From NCBI RefSeq assembly GCF_000826545.1, contig NZ_CDME01000011.1:1502657-1566656 (forward strand): a stretch of DNA of 64,000 nucleotides, given 5' to 3'. Within the stretch, counting starts at the first letter, position 1, and each line of letters opens with the position of its first letter. This document shows positions 33,542 to 41,152 of the stretch, piece after piece. The position numbers were made by a program, and so were the translations under genes. Below the pieces are notes generated by a model. That model did not search any database. It was not told the DNA's origin and saw nothing but the letters and a program-made list of their open reading frames with translations. The DNA comes from Kibdelosporangium sp. MJ126-NF4. GTDB taxonomy: Bacteria; Actinomycetota; Actinomycetes; Mycobacteriales; Pseudonocardiaceae.

Positions 33542-35081
33542 CAAGACCTTCGAGATCGGCCGGATGTTCGGCGACGCGGCCGAACGCAACGGTACCGTCC
33601 GGATCCACCTCGACCAGCCGCTGCAACTGGAACCCAGCCGGGGTACCGAGACCTCCGTGGGAGAGCTCGCTGACCTGGTCACCGAGTTGTCCGCACGCTT
33701 GTGGGCGGCCGGTGTGCGGCCGAGTGAGCGCGTCGCGATCTACAAGACCAACAACTTCGACATCGCGCTGCTGGCCTGCGCGGTGTCCCGGATCGGCGCC
33801 GTGCCCGCGTTGCTGTCCCCAGCTCTGCCGCCGCACATCGCGATGGAACTGGTGCGCCGCCTGGACAAACCATGGCTGCTGACAGACGCGGACAAGATCG
33901 ACTCCAGCTTCGGTGGCGCGGCCCCGGTCGAGGCCGCGCACCGCGTGCTGCTCACCGCCGGGCGTGAGGTCACCGGCACCACCGCGTTGAGCGGATACGC
34001 GGGCGCCGCGCGGCGTGAACCGGTCCGTCTGCACCCACGCCAGCCCGCCCTGATCACGCACAGCTCAGGCACGACCGGTGTGCCGAAACTGGCCGTGCAC
34101 TGCGGTGACTCCTTGTGGCACAGGCTGTTGCCGCAGAAACTGATGGCGTGGCCCATTCGCGGCAAGGAGACGGCCGCGCTGTGCATGACGTTCGTGCACT
34201 CCCGTTTCTACAACGCGTTGCGCGTGTTCCTGGACTACGGCAACCCGATGGTGATCGCGGCGGATCACGATCCCGAACGGATCGGCAGGCTGTTCGCCCG
34301 CACCCGTCCCGGCTATGTCGAGACCCACCCGAACACCTACATCGACTGGGAGGAACTGGTCGACGCGCCGCTGGCGCCACTGGGGAACGTGCGTTGCTTC
34401 GGCGGCACGTTCGACGCGATGCACCCGCGCACGATCCAACGGATGCTGTCCGCGTCCAACCGCTGGTCCCCGATCTTCCTGCAGCTCTACGGCCAGTCGG
34501 AGACCGGACCGGTGTGCGCGCGGTACTTCACCCGGCGCGGCGCGGGCAAGGGCGACGCGCGGTTCATCGGGATCCCACTGCCGGGATTCGTCCGGCTGCG
34601 GGTCACCGGACACGACGGCAGGCCGGTCCGGCGCGGCGAGGTCGGCCACCTGGAAGTCAAGATCCGCAGCAGGATCCTGACGTACCTCGGTGAACCGGAC
34701 CGCTATGCGGAGCAGGTCCGCGGCCGGTGGTGGCGGATGGGCGACATGGGCTCGAAGGGCCGCGGCGGCCGGGTGTTCCTGATGGACAGGGAAGTCGACC
34801 AGATCGACTCGATGGACTCGAACCTCAGGGCTGAGGACATCCTGATGTCCCGACTGGACGAGCTGCGCGAGATCGCCATCGTGGCCGGTTCGTCCGGCAT
34901 GCCCGTTCCGGTGGTGTGCACCAAGGGCGAGCGGCCGCTCGACCCGGCGCGCTGGCGGCTGGCCACGCAGGACCTGCCGCCCATGGACGACCCGGTGTGG
35001 CTACCGTTCGACGAGGTGCCGCGCACGTCCACGTGGAAGGTGCAGCGCCCCGAGCTGATCCGTCTGCTCGGCCAGGACTGA
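33534..35081 (+). CDS. Divergent adenylate-forming ligase (ANL superfamily)
   Basis: A 515-residue AMP-binding enzyme. THSSGTTGVPKLAVH is the P-loop and YGQSETGPV the A5 motif. The hinge region reads DREVDQIDSMDSN where GRxDDxIKxxG is normal, and the C-terminal PRTSTWKVQRPEL keeps the Lys but has Trp for Gly. Overall it is only distantly like the preceding ligase. It may load an aromatic or polyketide acid on CoA or ACP, form an amide, or act as a second activation step. The ATG at 33534 overlaps the first ligase stop. Between the stop and the AhpD-like gene is a 36-base gap. Confidence 0.87.
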   Translation: MRDKTFEIGRMFGDAAERNGTVRIHLDQPLQLEPSRGTETSVGELADLVTELSARLWAAGVRPSERVAIYKTNNFDIALLACAVSRIGAVPALLSPALPPHIAMELVRRLDKPWLLTDADKIDSSFGGAAPVEAAHRVLLTAGREVTGTTALSGYAGAARREPVRLHPRQPALITHSSGTTGVPKLAVHCGDSLWHRLLPQKLMAWPIRGKETAALCMTFVHSRFYNALRVFLDYGNPMVIAADHDPERIGRLFARTRPGYVETHPNTYIDWEELVDAPLAPLGNVRCFGGTFDAMHPRTIQRMLSASNRWSPIFLQLYGQSETGPVCARYFTRRGAGKGDARFIGIPLPGFVRLRVTGHDGRPVRRGEVGHLEVKIRSRILTYLGEPDRYAEQVRGRWWRMGDMGSKGRGGRVFLMDREVDQIDSMDSNLRAEDILMSRLDELREIAIVAGSSGMPVPVVCTKGERPLDPARWRLATQDLPPMDDPVWLPFDEVPRTSTWKVQRPELIRLLGQD

Positions 35082-35117
35082 CAGAAACGCGGTACAGGGA
35101 ACGAAAGTGGGGAACAC

Positions 35118-35579
35118 ATGTCGAACGTCCGGATCAACATCGGCAGGGCATGGCCGGAGGGCAAGGCGTCGCTGTCGGTGCTGAACACGGCCATCACCGA
35201 CTCGGGTCTCGATCGTGGCCTCGTCGACCTGATCAACATCCGCGCCTCGCAGATCAACCAGTGCGCGTTCTGCCTGGACATCCACACCAAGGACGCCCGC
35301 GCGGCAGGGGAGACCGAGCAGCGGATCTACGCGCTGAGCGCGTGGCGCGAGACCCCGTTCTTCTCCGAGGCGGAGCGCGCGGTCCTCGCGTTGACCGAGG
35401 AGATCACGCTGATCGCCGACGGCGGCGTCGACGACGAGGTGTTTGCCGCGGCGGCCAAGCACTTCGACGAGCCGACGCTCGGCCAGATCATCATGGCGAT
35501 CGTCGCGATCAACGCGTGGAACCGGCTCGGCGTGACGCAGCGCCTGCCGGTCGGCGGCTACAAACCGGCAACGAGCTGA
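35118..35579 (+). CDS. Carboxymuconolactone decarboxylase/AhpD-like protein
   Basis: A 153-residue all-helical CMD-family protein. The redox motif NQCAFCLDIHTKDAR contains the Cys-x-x-Cys and His of AhpD-type peroxidase partners. The body EQRIYALSAWRETPFFSEAERAVLALTEEIT is canonical. It could protect against peroxides from the flavoenzymes of this locus or have a cluster-specific redox job. The ATG follows GTGGGGA. It lies between the ligase and flavoprotein genes, one base before the latter, so it belongs to the same transcript. Confidence 0.9.
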   Translation: MSNVRINIGRAWPEGKASLSVLNTAITDSGLDRGLVDLINIRASQINQCAFCLDIHTKDARAAGETEQRIYALSAWRETPFFSEAERAVLALTEEITLIADGGVDDEVFAAAAKHFDEPTLGQIIMAIVAINAWNRLGVTQRLPVGGYKPATS

Positions 35580-35580
35580 C

Positions 35581-36777
35581 ATGGCCGCGCAGGACAGGCC
35601 GGTCCTGGTCGTCGGAGCAGGACCGGCCGGATTCGGGGCGGCGCTGGCGTTGCGTTCGCGTGGGTTGCCGGTGACGCTGCTGGAGGCGGAGCCGGAGGAC
35701 CGGGTCCGGCCTGGCAGCCGCGCGCTGTTCGTGCACCAGGAGTCGTTGGGACTGCTGGACAAGGCCAGTCCTGGTCTGGCGGGACGGATCGTGCGGCACG
35801 GCACGGTCTGGTCGACGAAGCGAACCTTCTACCGGGGCCGTGAGGTCTTCGCGAAGACGTACCCGCCCGCCCGGCCGGGGCAGGTGCCCCGGTTCACCAG
35901 CCTCCGCCAGATCGAGACGGAGAAACACCTGCACGCGGCCTGCCTGGACGCGGGCGTGGAGATCGTCTGGAACGCGCGGGTCGAGACGGTCGCCCCGGAC
36001 GAGAACGGTGTCTCACTGCGGACCGAGGACGGACGGGACTGGCGAGCCGAGTACGTCGTGGCAGCGGACGGCGCGCATTCCGTTGTCCGAAAGCAGATCG
36101 GAATCAGCTGGGCGGGCACGCGCTCGGAGGGCTTCCACGTCGTCGTGGACATCCTCGACGGCGGGACGATGCCGGTCGAGCGGGTCTTCCACTACCGCCA
36201 CCCGGCTTTGGGCGGCCGCAACGTGATGCGCGTGCCGTTCGCCGGTGGTTTCCAGGTGGACCTGCAGTGCGGTCCGGACGACGACGTCGACGGGTTCGCC
36301 ACCCCGGAGGGAGTCGTGCGCTGGCTGCCGCAGGTCGTCGACGAGCGGTACGTCGATCAGGTGGTGTGGATCTCGAAGTACCACTACCTGCACGTGGTCG
36401 CTTCCTCCTTTGTGGACAGCAACAACCGGGTGCTGCTGGTCGGCGAGGCGGCTCATCTGTTCCCGCCGTTCGGCGCACGGGGCATGAACAGCGGATTCGC
36501 CGACGGCGCCGCGGCCGCCGAGGCCGTCGAGTCGGCACTGGCTACCGGGGACGACGCCGCGATCAGGAAGTTCGACCGCGATCGTGGTGTGGCCGCGCGG
36601 TTCAACAGCGACGCGGCCCGGCTCGCGTTGTCGCACATGCGGCCCACGTCCACGCTGATGAAGCTGCGTCAGGAGGCGGCGGCGACGCTGTCCCCGATGA
36701 TTCCCAGCATGGGCTCGTGGCTCGAGCACGCGCCGTACGGTCCGCGCACCGGGGCCACGGCCAACGGGAAGTACTAA
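35581..36777 (+). CDS. FAD-dependent aromatic monooxygenase
   Basis: A 398-residue PHBH-fold flavoprotein: VLVVGAGPAGFGAALALRSRG at residues 8-28, EAEPEDRVRPGSRA, VVAADGAHSVVRKQ (the DG motif), and LLVGEAAHLFPPFGARGMNSGFADG (third FAD motif). It should hydroxylate an activated aromatic ring, such as the aminobenzoate unit or the polyketide, with NAD(P)H and O2. It is last in the 28475-36777 operon. Its stop is shared by overlap (4 bases) with the convergent flavoprotein gene at 36774. Confidence 0.9.
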   Translation: MAAQDRPVLVVGAGPAGFGAALALRSRGLPVTLLEAEPEDRVRPGSRALFVHQESLGLLDKASPGLAGRIVRHGTVWSTKRTFYRGREVFAKTYPPARPGQVPRFTSLRQIETEKHLHAACLDAGVEIVWNARVETVAPDENGVSLRTEDGRDWRAEYVVAADGAHSVVRKQIGISWAGTRSEGFHVVVDILDGGTMPVERVFHYRHPALGGRNVMRVPFAGGFQVDLQCGPDDDVDGFATPEGVVRWLPQVVDERYVDQVVWISKYHYLHVVASSFVDSNNRVLLVGEAAHLFPPFGARGMNSGFADGAAAAEAVESALATGDDAAIRKFDRDRGVAARFNSDAARLALSHMRPTSTLMKLRQEAAATLSPMIPSMGSWLEHAPYGPRTGATANGKY

Positions 36778-37958
36778 GCGAACGAGGGCAGGACGAGTGC
36801 CGAATGCTCAGGCCGTCCACTGTCGGGCAGCGAGGTGAGGTCCACCAGGGCGGCATTGCGCTGCGCCAGTGCTTCGGCGGTGTCCGGGGTGATGGAGGAG
36901 CTTCCCACGTGGAAAAGTGCTTGGTTCAGCTCGGCGAACTCCCGCGTGTCGCGTTCGTACACGGCGAACGCCGAGGTGTGATCAGGTTCGGTGGCCAGCG
37001 CGCCCGCGAGCATGTACGCGCTCACCAGTGAGGTGCTCGTTCCCTGCCCGGACAGGAAGGACGTGGCGTGTGCGGCGTCGCCGACGAGGGCGACCCGGCC
37101 CTTGGACCACGTTGGCATGTGGATCTGGCTGATGACGTCGAAGAACAGGTCGTCGGCCGTGCGCATCGCGGCGACCATGCGCGGGATCTCCCACTGGTCG
37201 TCGGCGAACACGTCGGCGACCAGGTCACGCTGCGCGGCCGGGTCGCGGAAGGCCTCCAGCGGCGGCTCGGCGAGGCGGAAGTTAAGGAAGCCGTGCATGT
37301 ACTCGTTCTCTCCCACGGCGTACAGGGCCGCGGACCGGCCGGGCACGTTCCACAGGACGCCTTCGTGGGCGAGGCCGGACTCGTTGCGCATGGTGAACCC
37401 GGCGAAGCAGTAGCCGAGGTACCGGTGGAACTGTTCCTCGGGCCCGAACGTGAGGCTCCTGGTGTTCGAGTGCAGCCCGTCGGCGCCGATGACCAGGTCG
37501 AACCTGCCTTTGCGCCCGCTGACGAAGACCACGTCCACGCCGTCGGCGTCCTCGTGCAGAGTGGCGATGGAGTCGTTGAACACGAAGTCGACTGTGTCCC
37601 GGATGGCGTCGTACAGCGCTGCCGTCAGATCGCCGCGGCGCACCTCAAGGTCGCGGCCCTCGACGCCGCCGACTATCGCGTCGGGCCGGACGGACGTGAT
37701 CAGGCTGCCGTCGGGGTCCAGGAAGGTGAGCCTGCGGGTGTCGACGTGTGCGGCCCGCAGTCGGGGGTGGATGCCCATCCGCTGGACGACGTCCAGCGCC
37801 GTGCCGCGCACGTCGATGGGGTAGCCGCCGCCGCGGATGGTCGCGGCCTTCTCGACGACGGTGACGTCGAAGCCGTACCTGTCGAGCCAGTACGCCACGG
37901 CGGGACCGGCGATGCTGGCGCCGGAGACGAGAACAGAGCCCTTGGTCATGATGGTCAC
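36774..37958 (-). CDS. FAD-dependent monooxygenase, TetX/rifampicin-monooxygenase-like
   Basis: A 394-residue flavoprotein: VLVSGASIAGPAVAYWLDRYG as FAD loop, VEKAATIRGGGYPIDVRG, LVIGADGLHSNTR (DG motif) and VALVGDAAHATSFLSGQGTSTSLV. It resembles the class A monooxygenases that include TetX-like resistance enzymes. It is divergent from a MarR gene, with two MarR-type operators between them, a layout typical of inducible detoxification or self-resistance, so I favour that over biosynthesis. ATG at 37958. Confidence 0.9.
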   Translation of the reverse strand: MTIMTKGSVLVSGASIAGPAVAYWLDRYGFDVTVVEKAATIRGGGYPIDVRGTALDVVQRMGIHPRLRAAHVDTRRLTFLDPDGSLITSVRPDAIVGGVEGRDLEVRRGDLTAALYDAIRDTVDFVFNDSIATLHEDADGVDVVFVSGRKGRFDLVIGADGLHSNTRSLTFGPEEQFHRYLGYCFAGFTMRNESGLAHEGVLWNVPGRSAALYAVGENEYMHGFLNFRLAEPPLEAFRDPAAQRDLVADVFADDQWEIPRMVAAMRTADDLFFDVISQIHMPTWSKGRVALVGDAAHATSFLSGQGTSTSLVSAYMLAGALATEPDHTSAFAVYERDTREFAELNQALFHVGSSSITPDTAEALAQRNAALVDLTSLPDSGRPEHSALVLPSFA

Positions 37959-37973
37959 CTCGGTCTGCGATGA

Positions 37974-37990
37974 ATAGCTAACTTAGGTAT
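37974..37990. promoter_or_regulatory. MarR-type operator, copy 1
   Basis: ATAGCTAACTTAGGTAT matches the perfect palindrome at 38014-38030 at 16 of 17 positions. It lies 15 bases upstream of the flavoprotein ATG on the minus strand, where a bound repressor would block that promoter. Confidence 0.75.
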
Positions 37991-38013
37991 CCTTTTGGGT
38001 ACGACGCCAATAT

Positions 38014-38030
38014 ATACCTAACTTAGGTAT
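38014..38030. promoter_or_regulatory. MarR-type operator, copy 2 (perfect palindrome)
   Basis: ATACCTAACTTAGGTAT is a perfect 8+1+8 palindrome, 40 bases centre to centre from copy 1, about four helix turns, so both sites face the same side of the DNA. It ends 14 bases before the MarR ATG. Autoregulation by the MarR protein is the natural reading. Confidence 0.8.
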
Positions 38031-38044
38031 CTAATCGGGGTGAC

Positions 38045-38527
38045 ATGGACCACAGCGAGTTCGACTTGATGGCGGTGTTGCCGCAGCTGTCCAGGCTCGG
38101 CACGGTGCTCAACCGCAGTGGCCTCGTTGAGCGGGCGATGGGACAGGTGGGCATCGCACTCGACCGGCCGGGGCTGACGGTGCTCGTCACGCTGCACATG
38201 GCGGGCGAGCCGCTGCGCATCGGCGAGATCGCGACCCGCATGCAGGTCGTCGGGCCACACGTGACACGGCAACTGCACGATCTGGAGCGCCGCGGCCTGG
38301 TTCGGCGGATAGCCGACCTGCACGACCAGCGGGCGCGCCTGATCGAGCTGACCTCGGACGGTGCCGAGGTGGCTGCCCGTTACCTGCGGACCGTGCTCGG
38401 CTGGATCTCCGACGCCGTCACCGACTGGCCGGAGCAGGACCGGCGTACCTTCGGCCGTCTGCTTGAGCGGTTCGTCGACGACCTGACCACCCGACTGTCC
38501 ACTATCGACGAATCACCGAGCTCGTAG
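38045..38527 (+). CDS. MarR-family transcriptional regulator
   Basis: A 160-residue winged-helix regulator. The DNA-binding part runs LTVLVTLHMAGEPLRIGEIATRMQVVGPHVTRQLHDLERRGLVRR, with the wing DLHDQRARLIELT. It probably represses its own gene and the divergent monooxygenase through the two palindromes at 37974-38030, releasing on binding of a phenolic ligand, as is common in MarR proteins. The ligand may be the pathway product. Its last 15 bases overlap the convergent MFS gene. Confidence 0.92.
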   Translation: MDHSEFDLMAVLPQLSRLGTVLNRSGLVERAMGQVGIALDRPGLTVLVTLHMAGEPLRIGEIATRMQVVGPHVTRQLHDLERRGLVRRIADLHDQRARLIELTSDGAEVAARYLRTVLGWISDAVTDWPEQDRRTFGRLLERFVDDLTTRLSTIDESPSS

Positions 38528-39715
38528 CCGATCGGCGGCCAGCAGCAGTATCGTGCCGACAAGCTCGACTCCGGCGATCGCCAGCAACACGGCGGTGAAA
38601 CCGTGGCCACCGAGCGCGGACACCAACTGCGGGCCGAGGCTCGCCCCGGCCAGCAACGAGAACGTGTACAGCGCGACGCCCGCCCCACGGGCCTGCCCGG
38701 ACAGCTGGCCGACCAGCTCGGTCAGCCCGGGTGACACCATCGCGATCTTGGCGACGAACAGGAACATCAACCCGCCCACCAGCAGCGCGGGCGGATCACC
38801 GACCAGGCCGAGCACCAGGGGAGTGATCGCACCGGACCCCAGTGCCAGCGCGGCACGCAAGGTCGGCCGCACCCGGTTGAGAACCGAGGCCAGGAAAGGA
38901 ATCGCGACCAACGCGGGCAGGGAACTGGCTCGCAGCGCCAGCATCGCACCGGGATCGCCGTCCAGTTCCGACGGTCCGTACAGCTGCAAAGCCGTGTACA
39001 TCGCGACGAACACGCCCAGCACGGTCAACGCGCCCAGGTAGATCAGCACCAGCACCGGTCGTGTGAGCAAACGCTTGGTCGCGACGAAGAAGACGCCGAG
39101 AGCGTCGTCTGAGCGCCGGGCGAGATCGGGCAGCATCACCAGCCACAGCGACACCGCGAGCCCGACAACGAAAGCCGCGTTGAACCCGAACACCCCACGC
39201 CAGCCCGCGACCGGCTCCAGCGCCTGCGCCACCAACTGCCCGGTGACGGTGGCCGCGACCATGGCCGTGACCAGACACGTGACGGCCAGCGAGCGCCGTG
39301 CCGGTGGGATCCGTTCGCTCAGATACGCCAACGCGGCCGGGGAGAACCCGGCGGCGCCAACACCTTGGACAATCCGGCAGACGACCATCGTGGGCAGCGT
39401 GGGGGCGAACGCGGCCGCGACGGTGGCCAGGGCCAGCACAGTCAGTCCGATGACGACGATTCGCCTGCGGCCGTACAGGTCCGACAGCGGCCCGGTGATC
39501 AGGAACCCGGCGGCGTAGGCGAACCCGAACGACGTCGCCGTCCAGGTCGCGGCGGTCGCCGAGGTGTGCCAGTCCCGAGCCATCGCTGGCAGCAGCGGCA
39601 GCACCAGGTACAACTGCCCGACGACCAGCAACCCGGTGACCGTCATGACGAACACCGTGCGTGCCACGGGTGCGTCGGCCACCGGGTTGTCGGTCCGCAG
39701 TGCGGTATCGGTCAC
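38513..39715 (-). CDS. MFS drug-type exporter
   Basis: A 400-residue major facilitator of the DHA1 class with twelve predicted membrane segments. GPLSDLYGRRRIVVIG is the loop 2-3 motif A, and PPARRSLAVTCLVTAMVAATVTGQL is motif C-like. It likely exports the final product or a toxic intermediate. I choose the GTG at 39715, which overlaps the stop of the upstream secreted-protein gene (GTGA, 39712-39715), instead of an ATG at 39736 within that gene. This coupling makes the exporter and the secreted FG-GAP protein a unit. Confidence 0.9.
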   Translation of the reverse strand: MTDTALRTDNPVADAPVARTVFVMTVTGLLVVGQLYLVLPLLPAMARDWHTSATAATWTATSFGFAYAAGFLITGPLSDLYGRRRIVVIGLTVLALATVAAAFAPTLPTMVVCRIVQGVGAAGFSPAALAYLSERIPPARRSLAVTCLVTAMVAATVTGQLVAQALEPVAGWRGVFGFNAAFVVGLAVSLWLVMLPDLARRSDDALGVFFVATKRLLTRPVLVLIYLGALTVLGVFVAMYTALQLYGPSELDGDPGAMLALRASSLPALVAIPFLASVLNRVRPTLRAALALGSGAITPLVLGLVGDPPALLVGGLMFLFVAKIAMVSPGLTELVGQLSGQARGAGVALYTFSLLAGASLGPQLVSALGGHGFTAVLLAIAGVELVGTILLLAADRLRAR

Positions 39716-40947
39716 GTGGTGCCCTTGTTGACCCACACCACGAGCGACTCGTTGGCGAGGTTCACGCCCAGCAGGTCGGGCTTGCCGTCCTTGTTGACGT
39801 CCGCCGTCTTGACCGCCGCGACGGTTCCCGGCATCGAGTACTGGGTCCTGGCGGCGAAGGTGCCGTCACCCCTGCCCAGCAGGACCGACACACCGGCGCC
39901 CTTCGGGTCGTTGGGTGGCGGCGCGCTCGGGTCGCGGTTCGCGTCCGGCGAGACCGTGCTCACCAGGTCCAGTGCGCCGTCGCCGTTGAAGTCGCCGACG
40001 GTCAGCTCGTTGAGGCCCGTTCCGGTCTCGTACTTGCGCGCCGGGCCGAAACCGCCCCACCGCCTGCCGAGCAGGACCGAGACCTTGTTGTTGACGAACT
40101 CGCCCACGGCCACGTCCGGCACGCCGTCCCGGTTGAAGTCGCCGACGACCACATCGTTGACGGTCTCGCCCGCCGGGTAGCTGTGCGCGTCCCGGAACGT
40201 GCCGTCACCGCGGCCGATCAGCACCGACAGCGAGTCCTCGATCCGGCCGAAGTTGCCGGTCAGCACGTCCGGGATCCGGTCGCCGTTGACGTCGGCGACC
40301 GTGACGCCCTGCGGCCCGGGGCCGATGTTGTAGCGCTTCTCCTGGCCGAAGGTGCCGTCGCCGCGGCCGAGCCGGACCGAGATGTTCGCGGCGAAGTTGT
40401 TGGCGGTGATCAGGTCCGCCTTCCCGTCCCGGTTCAGGTCGCCGGTCGTGACCTGGTTCGGGCCGTAGCCGACCGGAACGACCCGGGGCGCGGCGAACGT
40501 GCCGTCGCCCTTGTTGAGGTAGACGCCGACGTTGCCGATCGGGTTGCCACCGGCCAGCGCGAGGTCGGGCCTGCCGTCGCCGTTGAAGTCCGCCGTGGTC
40601 ACGTCGAACGTCAGGAAGTACGGCTCTTTCGGCGCCGGGTAGTCGGTCCTGGCCCCGAATGTGCCGTCCCCGTTGCCCATCAGCACCGACAGCGAGTTGC
40701 CGCCGTTGCCCGTCGCCGCGTCGAGCTTGCCGTCGCCGTTGAAGTCGGCGTACGCCACCGACCAGGATCGCTTGCCCGCCTTGAACTCCGCCGGGTCGGC
40801 GAACGAGACCGCGGCGGGCGAGGCGATCGGGCGCTCACCACTCACGGTCTCGTCCTCCGGCGCGGCCTGGGCGCTGCTGACCACCGTCGCGGCCAGTACC
40901 ACGATGGCCAATGGTGCGACCGGTTTCCAGATCTTGCGGTTGATCAC
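39712..40947 (-). CDS. Secreted FG-GAP/VCBS-repeat protein (seven repeats)
   Basis: A 411-residue protein with a signal peptide (basic MINRKIWK, hydrophobic LAIVVLAATVVSS, probable cleavage after AQA). The mature part has seven calcium-loop motifs of the form DxNxDGxxD: DFNGDGKLD, DFNGDGRPD, DLNRDGKAD, DVNGDRIPD, DFNRDGVPD, DFNGDGALD and DVNKDGKPD, many with a GRGDGTF turn. Seven repeats fit a seven-bladed integrin-like beta-propeller. No catalytic residues are obvious. It is exported, follows the remnant lyase and precedes the MFS gene by a 4-base overlap. A role in binding or handling the product outside the cell is inferred only. Confidence 0.88.
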   Translation of the reverse strand: MINRKIWKPVAPLAIVVLAATVVSSAQAAPEDETVSGERPIASPAAVSFADPAEFKAGKRSWSVAYADFNGDGKLDAATGNGGNSLSVLMGNGDGTFGARTDYPAPKEPYFLTFDVTTADFNGDGRPDLALAGGNPIGNVGVYLNKGDGTFAAPRVVPVGYGPNQVTTGDLNRDGKADLITANNFAANISVRLGRGDGTFGQEKRYNIGPGPQGVTVADVNGDRIPDVLTGNFGRIEDSLSVLIGRGDGTFRDAHSYPAGETVNDVVVGDFNRDGVPDVAVGEFVNNKVSVLLGRRWGGFGPARKYETGTGLNELTVGDFNGDGALDLVSTVSPDANRDPSAPPPNDPKGAGVSVLLGRGDGTFAARTQYSMPGTVAAVKTADVNKDGKPDLLGVNLANESLVVWVNKGTT

Positions 40948-41008
40948 GGACTCTTCTCCCTTGGGTTGGTGCGCACTCAGCCGTCAGGCAGGCCGGGCGA
41001 ACTCGACA

Positions 41009-41152
41009 TGTCCGGTGCAGGCTCAGGCCGCGCGCGGTGCCGTCCTGCACCAGCCACGAGTCCGCGGCCACCAGTTCGGCGTCGCCGTCGTGGCCAGGCA
41101 GCAGGCCCTCACCTGGTTGCCACTGGTAGAGCTGGGCGACCGGGCTGGTCAT
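41009..41152 (-). pseudogene. Truncated class IV aminotransferase (PabC-like) remnant
   Basis: A frame opening at the ATG at 41152 overlaps the methyltransferase stop (ATGA). Its first 48 residues resemble actinomycete class IV aminotransferase/aminodeoxychorismate-lyase N-termini: LYQWQPGEGLL, then AADSWLVQDGTARGLSLHR. After that the resemblance ends, no PLP lysine domain follows, and the frame runs on without similarity into the secreted-protein gene, stopping at 40835. A normal lyase has about 250-290 residues, so roughly four-fifths is missing. A full copy may exist elsewhere. The assignment rests on one short block and is moderate. Confidence 0.6.
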
